Shown here: one piece after another, positions 1 to 9,187 of the stretch
How the letters are laid out: each line of letters begins with the position of its first letter
How positions within the stretch are numbered: position 1 is the first letter of the stretch
Origin: Phoronis australis
Lineage: Eukaryota; Phoronida; Phoronidae
Direction of reading: 5' to 3'
Assembly: GCA_002633005.1 (NCBI GenBank)
Contig: NMRA01000278.1
Location: 509,649 to 534,024 of the forward strand
Length of the DNA stretch: 24,376 nt
Made by a program: the position numbers and the translations under genes
The notes under the pieces: generated by a model
Seen by the model: the letters and a program-made list of their open reading frames with translations, nothing else
Databases searched by the model: none
Told to the model about the DNA's origin: nothing

Positions 1-305
1 CCACCAAGGCTAGGTGATGCAAGACATTATTCTTTGTTGCATTATAGTAACTGGTCTTAGCTAATTATCATTTTATGGCCTGGTCATCCATTCAGCCAAA
101 AGTAGTTCCAGAGGTGGCTTATCAGCCAATTATTCACGCATGCTGACTCACAATAGAAGCCTGATAAGAGTGAAGGTGTATAAATGCGGTGTTCCTACAG
201 TTTCTTGTTTTAGTGGATGTGTTCACGACATGGCAACAAACACAAAGCCATATTACCAAAGTGTATAAAACAATAGAACTCTAACACCCAACTTCAGGTA
301 CATAC

Positions 306-419
306 CATCCATGATGAATTTGCCACCTTTGACCGTCACACTGTGGCTGCTTTGGGTTCCAACCTTTGCTTTGGGAACAAATTCCCGATGGGTTGAGTCG
401 GTCATTTTCACTTCCATAA
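306..419 (-). CDS. Exon (most 3' in view) of the multi-FN3-like protein
   Basis: The exon is 114 bp, with acceptor TTTCAG at the high-coordinate side and donor GTATGT at the low side. It begins with two bases that complete a Val codon from exon 785-935 and ends in phase 1. It encodes about 38 residues, VMEVKMTDSTHREF through GGKFIMDG, which continue the WSDVPKGVKW strand of the previous exon and read as the middle strands of an FN3-like module. The reading frame runs into the intron only by chance. The downstream exon lies outside the window. Bases 1-305 are intron in which I see nothing recognisable. Confidence 0.72.
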
Positions 420-784
420 CTGAAACATAATCATCGTGACAATTGAACAGGGGTGTAAAGTCAACTAGTGAATAAGTGACAGCAAAACTCAACTTACATT
501 CTATACCCTGTTGACATGTGCTTGTAATTAGGGAAATGCAAAAATGAGAGTGGAATCTATCAGCCAGCAACTATGAGAATTGGGCCTTTACCCTCCCACA
601 CATTAGATGACAGTGCAACCATTTTTGAAAACTTTGTCAGTTGGTGATTGTGGTAAATCAGTTGATCATGGAAAATCAGTTAGTTTGGTACTGCATTATG
701 ATATCATACACTCAGTCACTAGTAGGCCATATTATGTCCTATATTGGTGAGATTTCACTACGTATCTTAACTCATATTACTCAC
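420..784 (-). other. Intron, no recognisable content
   Basis: This is the 365-bp phase-1 intron between exons 785-935 and 306-419. The donor is GTGAGT next to 785 and the acceptor is TTTCAG next to 419. I see no repeat, RNA gene or credible open reading frame. Confidence 0.6.
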
Positions 785-935
785 CAACCCACTTGACGCC
801 TTTGGGTACATCACTCCAACTGAGTTGTAATTCATCTTGCCTTGATTGTACGTGCACCTTACCCAGATCGGGCTCTATCTTCGTGCCTGGCATGTCCACA
901 GAGACTTCAGTTACATTGGGTGGTAAGGTGAGCAA
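785..935 (-). CDS. Exon of the multi-FN3-like protein
   Basis: The exon is 151 bp, with acceptor TTTGTTCAG and donor GTGAGT. It starts in phase 0 (LLTLPPNVTEV) and ends one base into a Val codon, completed by exon 306-419. It encodes about 50 residues. A Pro-rich linker with a sequon (NVT) leads into LQLSWSDVPKG, the Trp-containing B strand of a new FN3-like module. The join to exon 1288-1529 gives VRSCLLS followed by LLTLPPN, a natural linker between two modules. The phase match on both sides supports the exon. Confidence 0.78.
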
Positions 936-1287
936 CTGAACAAAAATGATATTATCAGTACAGTGTGCCACAACAAGAGCTACACGGATGCGTTGTTACA
1001 CGCTCACCGTGTGCATCACATATATCGCAAATACAAGGGATGATTACTAATAAAAATATTTCAACAAAAGGGAGCAATGCTAGTAAACTAAAGTAGCTTC
1101 AGGGGGTACAAAGCAGGTCAGGATGGCTCTCCTCAATAGGAACACACCTGTCAAGATTGTAAACAAATTTTCCTTCAAACTTATGAGGGTTGTAGAGGAT
1201 TACAGAACATTATTTTGTTTCAGAGGATTGGATGGTGTACCATGATGTAATATGGTGTACATTAATATAGAAATGCTTTATACTCAC
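936..1287 (-). other. Intron, no recognisable content
   Basis: This is the 352-bp phase-0 intron between exons 1288-1529 and 785-935. The donor is GTGAGTA at 1281-1287. I see no repeat or RNA gene in it. Confidence 0.6.
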
Positions 1288-1529
1288 TGATAACAAGCAT
1301 GACCTAACACTGCTTAGTCCAGCCACATTGGTTGCTCGTAGTGCCACATAGTAGTCACCATCAGAAACATTATCAAACTTGAGAACACCTTTGTCACCCA
1401 GACCAATGTTGGTGTAGTTGACAACGGTCTCGTTAAGGTTTGCTGTCCTGAACAGTCCAAGTTCCTGGTCGGCCATTAAGCTTTCCATCTCAACCACGTT
1501 CCACATTGCACCCATGGTATTTGCCGTGC
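1288..1529 (-). CDS. Exon of the multi-FN3-like protein (complete copy)
   Basis: The exon is 242 bp, with acceptor TTTTACTAG and donor GTGAGTA. Its first two bases complete a Ser codon begun in exon 3875-4462, and it ends in phase 0. It encodes about 80 residues forming most of one FN3-like domain: AMWNVVEMESLMADQELGLF (B and C strands), several sequons (NET, NYT, NVS), then DGDYYVALRATNVAGLSS, the F-G hairpin typical of the family. Its upstream half is repeated at 2843-2954 beside a single N, so only one real exon is likely. The two copies differ by V/I (WNVVE versus WNVIE). Confidence 0.85.
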
Positions 1530-1816
1530 CTAGTAAAATGTTATTTAGATGAATAAACTTTCATTCGAGTCTCCTCAAAGAGTAGAGTAGACTATTGCTC
1601 ATTTTGCATTGTAATATGGTTATTATTTGTAAATATATATCACACAGTAATTATTTTCAAAAAAACCTGGAATTTTGTCACACCAAGTTTCAAGAGGGGC
1701 CCATGCAGATTGTACGTCACTAAGCCATTAGAAGACTAAAAAACTTCCTTTCATGTATTCTGAGAAATTCACTGTATTCGTCGTTCACCCGTCTGACTTC
1801 GCAATATAATAATAAT

Positions 1817-2108
1817 AAATAACCAAATAGTACACAACTTCATATTCCTGACGTGTTTAAAGGAGCAGTTCTTATTCTCAAAGGTACAGGAACCAGCATG
1901 ATGTAAAGGTCAAGGTAACAAGTAAAAGGCCATCCACGCGTGACACATGGTAGGTCAATAACACAAGATTAAACAAGCCTCACACCTACATGGCCTTTTA
2001 CTTGTGACCTTGACCTTTTCATCATGCTGGTTCTTGCACCTTTCAGAATCAGGAGTGCACCTCGAAACATGTTTGAAAAATGAAGTTGTGTACTATTCGG
2101 CTATTCAT
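1817..2108. mobile_element. Foldback (long inverted repeat) element in intron
   Basis: The arm at 1817-1933 is an imperfect inverted repeat of 1990-2108. Both contain AATAGTACACAACTTCA outermost and AACCAGCATGATG, AAAGGTCAAGG and AAGTAAAAGGCCAT towards the centre, with a loop of about 56 bp. Two long arms and no coding capacity fit a foldback or MITE-type non-autonomous DNA element. A target-site duplication is not clear. The right arm contains TGACCTTGA (2005-2013), the complement of the monomeric nuclear-receptor site TCAAGGTCA. Confidence 0.65.
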
Positions 2109-2462
2109 TAAATGTTTGACTGTGCTTCTGCTGTTGGGAAACAGTTGTGAGGAGTGAAAGACAAAAATTGTGATTTAAGTTAGTATTCATGAAACATACT
2201 CCAACAAAATCTAGAATGTGAATGAACAGACAGAGATTAATAAAGTTACGCACACCTCGACATGTGTAACCACAAGTCTAAGATGATCACCAATATGATG
2301 CCACCCACTCCTTCAAAAATTGCAGTCACATATAAATTCAACCACCATGTTGAAATTTTGGGCCTGTTGTTTCCCTGTTTTTTGCGAGAACTGTAAGAAC
2401 GAACGATGACATTAACCTACCACTCAATGCACAAGCTTGGTACAAAGTGAAATGGTACTCAC

Positions 2463-2841
2463 TTGAATACGAAGTTGGCTGGTCCATAGAGAATCCAGGA
2501 TCTAAGCATGACATGTTCTGTATTATGGGCGGCGATATGTCGACTGTGATGCCATTGGTGGTAGTGTTGACCTGCAGACCAGATCGACTCTCAACTTTTA
2601 CGATTACAAAATATACAGCTGGTTGATAAACCAAAGTGTTGTCAGACATCTTAGTCAGCGCTCCTGCAGAGAGATTCAGACTCGTCAACCTCAGCGTAAT
2701 TGGCAAGAAGTCATACTTGTTTGTGTCCGTACAGTTAGGGTTACAGTTAAAGTCGCATTCACGATAACAGCCGATACAAACATCTTTCATCAGCTTGAAT
2801 GCAGCAACGTTAGCTGTGGCATTTTTTAAGTTGCTGTCACT
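2463..2841 (-). CDS. Partial duplicate of the Cys-rich exon, truncated at an N
   Basis: This copy matches the downstream (3') part of exon 3875-4462, including the same GTGAGTACC-type donor at 2457-2462. It breaks off at the N at 2842 after SDSNLKNATANV. The two copies differ at a few residues (NKYDFL versus NKYDFS, ANV versus ANI) and several synonymous sites. The reading frame runs by chance across the N into the fragment at 2843-2954. The resulting 200-residue frame is an artefact of the join and not a real protein. Confidence 0.7.
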
Positions 2842-2842
2842 N

Positions 2843-2954
2843 TTGACAACGGTCTCGTTAAGGTTTGCTGTCCTGAACAGTCCAAGTTCCTGGTCGGCCA
2901 TTAAGCTTTCCATCTCAATCACGTTCCACATTGCACCCATGGTATTTGCCGTGC
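2843..2954 (-). CDS. Partial duplicate of exon 1288-1529, truncated at an N
   Basis: This fragment holds the first 112 bases, in the minus sense, of the exon found complete at 1288-1529, with the same acceptor and the residues TANTMGAMWNVIEME through NLNETVV. It stops at the N at 2842, so its downstream half and donor are missing. It is probably the second allele's copy at the start of a new contig. Confidence 0.7.
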
Positions 2955-3249
2955 CTAGTAAAATGTTGTTTAGATGAATAAACTTTCATTTGAGTCTCCT
3001 CAAAGAGTAGACTGGACTACTGCTCATTTTGCAGAGTAATATGATTATTATTTGTTAATATATATCACACAGTAATTATTTTCCAAAAAAAACCTGGAAT
3101 TTTGTCACACCAAGTTTCAAGAGGGGCCCATGCAGATTGTACGTCACTAAGCCATTAGAAGACTAAACAACTTCCTTTCGTTTATTCTGAGAAATTCAAT
3201 GTATTCGTCGTTCAACCGTCTGACTTCGCAATATAATAATAATAATAAT

Positions 3250-3526
3250 AAATAACCAAATAGTACACAACTTCATATTCCTGACATGTTTAAAGGAGCA
3301 GTTCTTATTCTCAAAGGTACAGGAACCAGCATGATGTAAAGGTCAAGGTAACAAGTAAAAGGCCATCCACGCGTGACACATGGTAGGTCAATAACACAAG
3401 ATTAAACAAGGCCTTTTACTTGTGACCTTGACCTTTTCATCATGCTGGTTCTTGCGCCTTTCAGAATCAGGAGTGCACCTCGAAACATGTTTGAAAAATG
3501 AAGTTGTGTACTATTCGGCTATTCAT
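3250..3526. mobile_element. Second copy of the foldback element
   Basis: This is the same inverted-repeat element as 1817-2108, carried by the duplicated contig. The left arm is about 3250-3366 and the right arm about 3410-3526. The loop lacks the CCTCACACCTACAT segment present in the other copy, so the two alleles differ by a small deletion at the hairpin tip. Confidence 0.65.
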
Positions 3527-3874
3527 TAAATGTTTGACTGTGCTTCTGCTGCTGGGAAACTGTTGTGAGGAGTGAAAGACAAAACTTGTGATTAGTATTC
3601 ATGAAACATACTACAACAAAATACTGAATGTGAATGAACAGACAGAGATTAATAAAGTTACGCACACCTCGACATGTGTAACCGCAAGTCTAAGATGATC
3701 ACCAATATGATGCCACCCATTCCTTCAAAAATTGCATTCACATATAAATTCAACCACCATGCTGAAATTTTGGGCCTGCTGTTTCCCTGTTTTTTGCGAG
3801 AACTGTAAGAATGAACGATGACATTAACCTAGCACTCAATGCACAAGCTTGGTACAAAGTGAACTGGTACTCAC

Positions 3875-4462
3875 TTGAATACGAAGTTGGCTGGTCCATA
3901 GAGAATCCAGGATCTAAGCATGACATGTTCTGTATTATAGGTGGCGAAATGTCGACTGTAATGCCATTGGTGGTAGTGTTGACCTGCAGACCAGATCGAC
4001 TCTCAACTTTTACGATTACAAAATATACAGCTGGTTGATAAACCAAAGTGTTGTCAGACATCTTAGTCAGCGCTCCTGCAGAGAGATTCAGACTCGTCAA
4101 CCTCAGCGTAATTGGCGAGAAGTCATACTTGTTTGTGTCCGTACAGTTAGGGTTACAGTTAAAGTCGCATTCACGATAACAGCCGATACAAACATCTTTC
4201 ATCAGCTTGAATGCAGCAATGTTAGCTGTGGCATTTTTTAAGTTGCTGTCACTGACGCCAATGTAGATTTTGCCGATGTGACTTTCAAAATCATAGAAAG
4301 GCTTTCCATAGTGACATGGGCGTGTGGGGGGGAGGGGCACCGACATGCCACTCACAATAGTCGACGTTTCGTAGACGGAGAAAGGGTTGACTTTCCGAGG
4401 CATGAACTTGTCTTTCATCCATGTATGGACAACTGGATGGGCTTTCTTGGGTGGACGGACAC
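3875..4462 (-). CDS. Cys-rich exon of the multi-FN3-like protein (complete copy)
   Basis: The exon is 588 bp, with acceptor TTTATCTCAG and donor GTGAGTACC. It begins with GT, completing a Gly codon from exon 5501-5660, and ends one base into a Ser codon completed by exon 1288-1529. It encodes about 196 residues. They start VRPPKKAHPVVHTWMKDK, pass through a Pro-rich stretch (MSVPLPPTRPCHYGKPF) to SHIGKIYIGVSDS, then the Cys cluster CIGCYRECDFNCNPNC. The exon closes with PAVYFVIVKVESRSGLQ and an inter-module linker VDISPPIIQNMS. The Cys cluster inside an FN3-like module suggests a disulfide-bonded insertion in a secreted domain. Confidence 0.85.
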
Positions 4463-5103
4463 CTGAGATAAAAAAACAAAATGGTTGAATATCTCTACAA
4501 GGAACATAAATCCTTATGTCTGGGAGCTTACCATCCTGCTGGGAGTTGAAAGAACTTTCATCAGCTTACAATGCAGGAAGTGGAGTTAGCAACCTGAAGG
4601 GTTATGCAGTATTTACTTTGAATTACTTGAATGTAGCCTTTTACTACAAGTGAATCAAAAATGATGTCCATTCTGACTGGACAGATTTTTATGTTTGAAT
4701 AATCTATTTTTCGAAAAGCGTCATGAATCTTTTGTTTGAAACTGATAGTGTCCCATTTCGTGTCTCACTATATGTGAACACAATTCAACACAGCCCAATG
4801 GCTCAACTGTGAACAATCGTACACCACTCAGTAATTTTTCTGACACTGTGGGGGCGAATTATTTAGTTTGTGGGACATTTTTGGCTCACCCAGTATATTT
4901 TATCCCAAATATGAACATAACAGATTAGGCATTTGCATACTTCAGTGATTATAAATTTAAAGAAACTAGAATACATACCACAAAACTGGATATTTGTCTT
5001 TTTGATTGTAGTCAGGAAAGGAAATACCAAAAGGCCACACAGCCACAAAATACAGGGATTTTTCACAAATTTCTGTGTGAAGCTACAGCCATGACAGAGG
5101 AGA
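4463..5103 (-). other. Intron, 5' to 3' remainder without recognisable genes
   Basis: This is the low-coordinate part of the 1.04-kb intron between exons 5501-5660 and 3875-4462. It is AT-rich and has no exon-like frame that is phase-compatible. The flanking exons already join correctly through a Gly codon. The rest of the intron holds a SINE fragment and a 14-bp minisatellite. Confidence 0.6.
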
Positions 5104-5220
5104 CTAAGTGTGGCTTAGTGGGGTAAGTGTCCACTACCTTTAATAAAGGTCACAGGTTCGAGTCCCACTGGGGGGTACTTCTAGACCTTTGAGTCAGGTC
5201 TCTAGCTCCTCGGATCGGTT
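5104..5220 (+). mobile_element. tRNA-derived SINE head
   Basis: TGGCTTAGTGG at 5111-5121 matches the RNA polymerase III A box. GGTTCGAGTCC at 5155-5165 matches the B box, with spacing typical of a tRNA. The acceptor and T stems do not pair properly, so this is not a working tRNA. It continues into a non-tRNA tail (GGGGGGTACTTCTAGACC onward), as expected for the 5' head of a SINE. The element is in antisense orientation to the host gene. Confidence 0.7.
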
Positions 5221-5303
5221 TTAACAATATAGCATAAAAATGGTTTTAGGTGATCAGTGCAATGGGCTCACCAGAGGAGCCTGTACACGTCTGCTACAAC
5301 ATG

Positions 5304-5468
5304 TACCAGACGACGCGCACCAGACGACGCGCACCAGACGACGCGCACCAGACGACGCGTACCAGACGACGCGCACCAGACGACGCGCACCAGACGACCC
5401 GCACCAGACGACGCGCACCAGACGACGCGCACCAGACGACGCGCACCAGACAACGTGTACCAGACAGC
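5304..5468. repeat. 14-bp minisatellite (ACCAGACGACGCGC)n
   Basis: About eleven tandem units of ACCAGACGACGCGC, with a few variants (GCGT, ACCC, ACAACGTGT). The period is not a multiple of three, so all six frames appear open with Arg/Thr-rich or Val/Ser/Gly-rich peptides. None of these is a credible gene. The array is much richer in GC and CpG than its surroundings and ends about 30 bp inside the intron from the donor of exon 5501-5660. Confidence 0.9.
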
Positions 5469-5500
5469 TTGTAATTATTTTTTTCACAGAGTTCACTCAC

Positions 5501-5660
5501 CTGTAAGAGTGATGGATTCATCACCATTCTCATACAAGGTCATTCTCCAACTGTCACGCTTCGGGTCGTCGGGGTCAAGATAAACATGTATGGAATATGT
5601 GACCTCTGACCTGGTGGGGTCATTGATCAGCTTGGTCCATTCCTGCTTGGNCACTTCCTT
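5501..5660 (-). CDS. Exon of the multi-FN3-like protein, 5' boundary uncertain
   Basis: The donor GTGAGTG is clear and ends the exon one base into a Gly codon (ESITLTG) that exon 3875-4462 completes. The exon encodes KQEWTKLINDPTRSEVTYSI and a stretch ending RDSWRMTLYENGDE, about 53 residues. The upstream boundary is not settled. The best acceptor by sequence (TGTCTTCTAG, exon to 5671) leaves a phase that does not fit the preceding exon, which ends in phase 0. An AAG acceptor at 5660 or 5657 would fit. The N at 5651 falls in the third codon or so and leaves one residue unknown. Confidence 0.65.
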
Positions 5661-5806
5661 CTTGCTCAAGACTAGAAGACAGTAATTTCTACAAAATATA
5701 TGGCGGTGGTAAGACAGGTTTTGCACCCTCACGGGCATGAAAACTATCAGCCTCTTCGCTTACCAACGCACCACAAAATTAATGCTTGTAGTCATAAGAC
5801 ACTTAC

Positions 5807-6030
5807 AGTGGACATCACTGGCGGTATGGTTGGAGGTACGTATGGAGCACCTTCAGCCAGAATGTCTGCTGCTGTCTTTTCGTCAACTACAGTTGGTGCC
5901 ACGCCCACATCAGGCTCATCGAGAAGCTCCTCCGTCATGGCGAAGGTTGTCATCACCTTATAACCAGCAGCGATCTGCATGGTGACGCTGTACTTGCCCT
6001 CAATGATCATCTCTGCCTCTCCCTGGATGC
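5807..6030 (-). CDS. Exon of the multi-FN3-like protein
   Basis: The exon is 224 bp, with acceptor CATATTCCAG and donor GTAAGTG. The first two bases complete a Gly codon from exon 10569-10764, joining KCAG to IQGEAEMIIEGKYSV. It ends in phase 0 after PPVMST. It encodes about 75 residues: a beta-rich start (KYSVTMQIAAGYKVMTTFAM) followed by an acidic then Pro-rich linker (DEPDVGVAPTVVDEKTAAD, YVPPTIPP). The linker suggests a flexible spacer between modules. Confidence 0.8.
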
Positions 6031-6470
6031 CTGGAATATGTCATAATCAACTCCCGTTCCCAATATTGCAAAACAAAGTAATACTGAAACCTCAAATTTG
6101 ACAACTGATGTTTTTATGGATATTGGCAATACATGTGTGTGCCTCCCAATAAACAGATTTGCAAATGTGAGATATTGGGTCCTACCCCAGAACCCAGACA
6201 ATGACACGGACATCGACAATTGTCTGCTTTTGGACAGATGCTACAGGTTAACTGGTATCAAACTGTTGGCTGCTTGAAGCCCTTAATATAAAGTAACGTC
6301 ATGTCTACAGATCAACATTCATAATCAGCTGTCTGTGCTTCTTGGGATGGCAGCTATCCCACAATGCTTTGCGTATATTACATCGCTTGCTAACTGTAAC
6401 AAGATCAACGCAGAGCGTTGAAATACACCACGAATGGTGTGCTTCTAGGGTTGTTAATTTGTTTCATAAA
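6031..6470 (-). other. Intron, unique part
   Basis: This is the low-coordinate end of the largest intron (6031-10568). It shows no repeat or gene that I can recognise. Short open frames here lack any exon-like character. Confidence 0.5.
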
Positions 6471-8060
6471 AATAGCCACTAGATGGCGCAAAAACGTCCA
6501 AACCATCTGAAAACAGGAACATGCCATTGCTTCTTTAATAGAAAGGTATTTACCAATTTTCATAAAAATCTGTCAAGGAACTTCAGAGAAAGAAAGGAAA
6601 ATGGAAAACATAAAATTGCCACTATGTTACACAGCGTTCATTGGATCCGCCTGAAAGAGGTCATCTGTTGTAAGCTTGATGTAAATACAATAATTACTAA
6701 ATTTAATAAAGATCCTACAGTACGTTTAGGAGATGCAAGCATGGGCACAAAACAAAACAAAACAAAACAAAACTACCACTAAGAGGCGCCACAGTAGTCG
6801 AATTCGTTATCGTCAACCGTCCTCTTGACACTTAGAACATATACGCCAATTTTCAAAATCATCCTTAAAATGGTTTGGTTGATCGAGGGGTGGACGCAAA
6901 AGACAGATTCTAAAATGGGACAAATGGCCACTAGGTGGCGCAAAGTACCTGGATTCCATCCGAAAACAAGAGAATAGCATCTGCTCACCAATAGATGACT
7001 ATATTCCAAATTTTCTGAAAATCTGTTGAGGACCTTTGAAGATACAGAGGTACAGTGAACCTAAAAACTAAAATTGCCACTAGGGGGCACGCTCAGGTAG
7101 TTGTAGTCATCCATTGTCAATATCACCTAAATACACTTGTTAAATTTAGCAAAGATCCTGCAAACGGTTTAGGAGATACAGCCATGGACGGGGGGGAAAA
7201 ACTGCCACTAGGAGGTGCCACAGTAGTCAAAGTCGTCGGAAAATCATCGTCAGCTTCGTAGTAAGAATATATATAGGGGTGGATGTCAAAAAACAGACTA
7301 AAAACAGCAAAAATGGCCACTAGGTGGCGCAAACTACGTCACATCCATCCAAAAACGGGAGGATAGCGCCATCTCACTAATAGATGCCTATAGGCCAAAT
7401 TTATGAAAATACGTTGAGGACCTTTGAAGATACAGAGGTAAACATAAAAACCTAAAATTGCCACTAGGGGGCACACCGGTACTCAGATCCATCCAAAAGT
7501 TGTCGTCATCCATTGTCAATATCATATAAATACACATGCAAAATTTAGCAAAGATCCTGCCAACGGTTTAGGAGAGACAGCCATGGGCACAAAAAAACAA
7601 AACTGCCACTAGGAGGTGCCACAGTAGTCAAAATCATTGGAAAATCGTCAGCCATCCTCTTAATAATTAAGAACATAGTTACATGCCAATTTTCACAACC
7701 ATCCTTTAAGAGTGGTTTGGTTGATAGAGGGGTGGACTCCAAAAAACAGACTTTAAAACAGCAAAATCGGCCACTAGGTGGCACAAACTATGTCGAATCC
7801 ATCCGAAAACGGGAGGATAGCATCATCTCACTAATACATGCCAAGATGCCCAATTTTATGAAAATACGTTGAGGACCTTTGAAGATATAGAGGTAAGCGT
7901 AAAGAAACAAAATTGCCGCTAGGGGGCACATCCATGAAAGAAACGTGCAAAATTTCATCAACGTACGTCAAAGGCTTTTGGAGATAGAGCAACAGACGCC
8001 GGACAGACGGACACTGGACGGACGGACGGAGATGACAGCATAATGCGTCCACATATAAAT
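6471..8060. repeat. Tandem array of ~390-455 bp repeat units with CTCF-like boxes
   Basis: Units recur with starts near 6475, 6926, 7315 and 7769. Each unit carries three similar boxes in fixed order: GCCACTAGGTGGCGC, GCCACTAGGGGGCAC and GCCACTAGGAGGTGCC. Conserved spacers include TGAGGACCTTTGAAGATA, TTTAGCAAAGATCCTGC and GGTTTGGTTGATAGAGGGGTGGA. The array ends in GGACAGACGGAC-type simple sequence and TAATGCGTCCACATATAAATATG. This looks like a degenerate, internally repeated non-autonomous element. The short minus-strand frames across it repeat the same peptide in every unit and are not genes. Confidence 0.75.
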
Positions 8061-9113
8061 ATGTAGGGACATAAAAAGGTTAATGCAAAACAAAGAATAA
8101 AGTGTAAAGTGCTTTTCTGTCGAATAATAATTAAGTAATGTGTTGAGTTAAAAGTGATAGCTACCCTCACCCATAACAAGCCAAACTGTGCAAAAGCTAA
8201 TGTTACCAATACTCTGTCATCAGTTTGTTCTTATGACTACTTTGAACGCCCGATATCCTACGGACATACTTAGCTGTGACCTATTGTGTATGGGGGCCTA
8301 AACAAAAAATATTTCTCATCACGTCAAGAATAAAATCCAGACACGTCGTCGGGAGATTTTAGCCACTAACAAGGGCATTTGCAAAGGCCAGGACGTTTTA
8401 AAAATAAAATCGCTTCGTAAACACGCAAGTTGAGGCATGCAAGTTCAATGTCACAGTCGAAAGTTGAACAACACGGTCTAATTAAACCAGAGCACATGTT
8501 ACGCTACAACGAAAAACTGCAGCCTTCCGTGTATTTCCCATTTGAATGTATTTTCATCAGAAATTTTCGTCATGCAGACTCGGTGACTTTTTTCATAGCT
8601 AAAGCGCCAAACTCAAGCTAAACGCAAGACAATTGAGTAACGGTCATGACATCGTCAAGACAAGGTGAAAATTACAAAGCCCGTTGCCCCAATTCTCAGA
8701 TTCAAGCCTTATCGAGTAGTAATCATCCGCTGATTGCTTTAGTGACACGGGAGTTACGTCGATCCTAAATTAGCGTTTCTAAAATTTTCCTTGTCTGAAA
8801 GTCGCGGGACAAAAATCCGACGTTTATGACATTGTCCGAAATTCGAGGATCATTGAAAAACAGTTTTTGGACCTTGTACGAATTTCGTGGACCATGAAAA
8901 ACTTATTTCGGAAATATTTATTCTTGGTCGAAAATGGCGGGCCGTCCGAAAATCACGCGACTTTACCGTAAGTATTGTTATTTGATAAACACAATACACT
9001 CTCTGTGACCATTACAGGCTTGTTTGCTAGTCTAGGCTGTATTTAGGCACATGCAATATTGACACTGCAATTTATTTTAGCCAGCAATTTATTGCAGTGA
9101 AGACATTGCTAAG
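7622..9113. repeat. First copy of a direct duplication ending at the N at 9114
   Basis: This stretch matches 9188-9955 apart from the 729-bp insertion at 8240-8968. Shared landmarks are CAGTAGTCAAAATCATTGG at the start and GCAGTGAAGACATTGCTAAG at the end. It stops exactly at a single N. It is probably the end of one haplotype contig. Confidence 0.75.
8240..8968. mobile_element. 729-bp insertion flanked by TA, absent from the other copy
   Basis: The filled site reads TTATGACTA, then 729 bp, then TAAGTATTG. The matching place in the second copy (9801-9820) reads TTATGACTAAGTATTG with one TA. A TA target duplication is typical of Tc1/mariner-type and related DNA transposons. The insert has no convincing long ORF and no obvious terminal inverted repeat. 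It is similar in sequence and orientation to about 20690-21420 in another intron, with shared blocks such as TTTCGGAAATATT, AAAATGGCGGGC and AATCACGCGACT. It is therefore a dispersed non-autonomous family. Confidence 0.7.
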
Positions 9114-9187
9114 NTTCCATACCCCACCGTTTACCTTAACCACTGGGGTTAGAACCAATCTTATTTAGTGGGAATGTTCATAGCATG

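Larger units (their letters stand above)
1418..2841. repeat. First copy of a ~1.42-kb direct duplication (probable allelic contig overlap)
   Basis: From 1418 to 2841 the sequence matches 2843-4253 closely, with scattered substitutions and small indels. It spans part of exon 1288-1529, the whole following intron and part of the next exon. The copies abut at a lone N at 2842, where coding sequence of one exon jumps directly into another without a splice site. This looks like the end of one contig joined to the start of an overlapping contig from the other haplotype, not a biological duplication. Confidence 0.8.
2843..4253. repeat. Second copy of the ~1.4-kb direct duplication
   Basis: This is the partner of 1418-2841. 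It differs by scattered substitutions, a longer AAT run near 3231-3252, and loss of about 15 bp in the loop of the foldback element. The sequence beyond 4253 is unique and carries the rest of the Cys-rich exon. This contig therefore continues where the first one ended. Confidence 0.8.

Noticed and set aside
2338-2940. 200-residue minus-strand frame reading across the N
   Set aside because: It joins intron read-through, part of one exon and part of another at an assembly seam. It is not a real protein.
5104-5176. Intact tRNA gene
   Set aside because: A and B boxes are present, but the acceptor, T and anticodon stems do not pair. The sequence runs into a SINE-like tail.
5240-5583. Several overlapping open frames on both strands with Arg/Thr- or Val/Ser-rich repeats
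   Set aside because: They are produced by the 14-bp minisatellite, whose period shifts through all frames. There are no start context, splice or domain signals.
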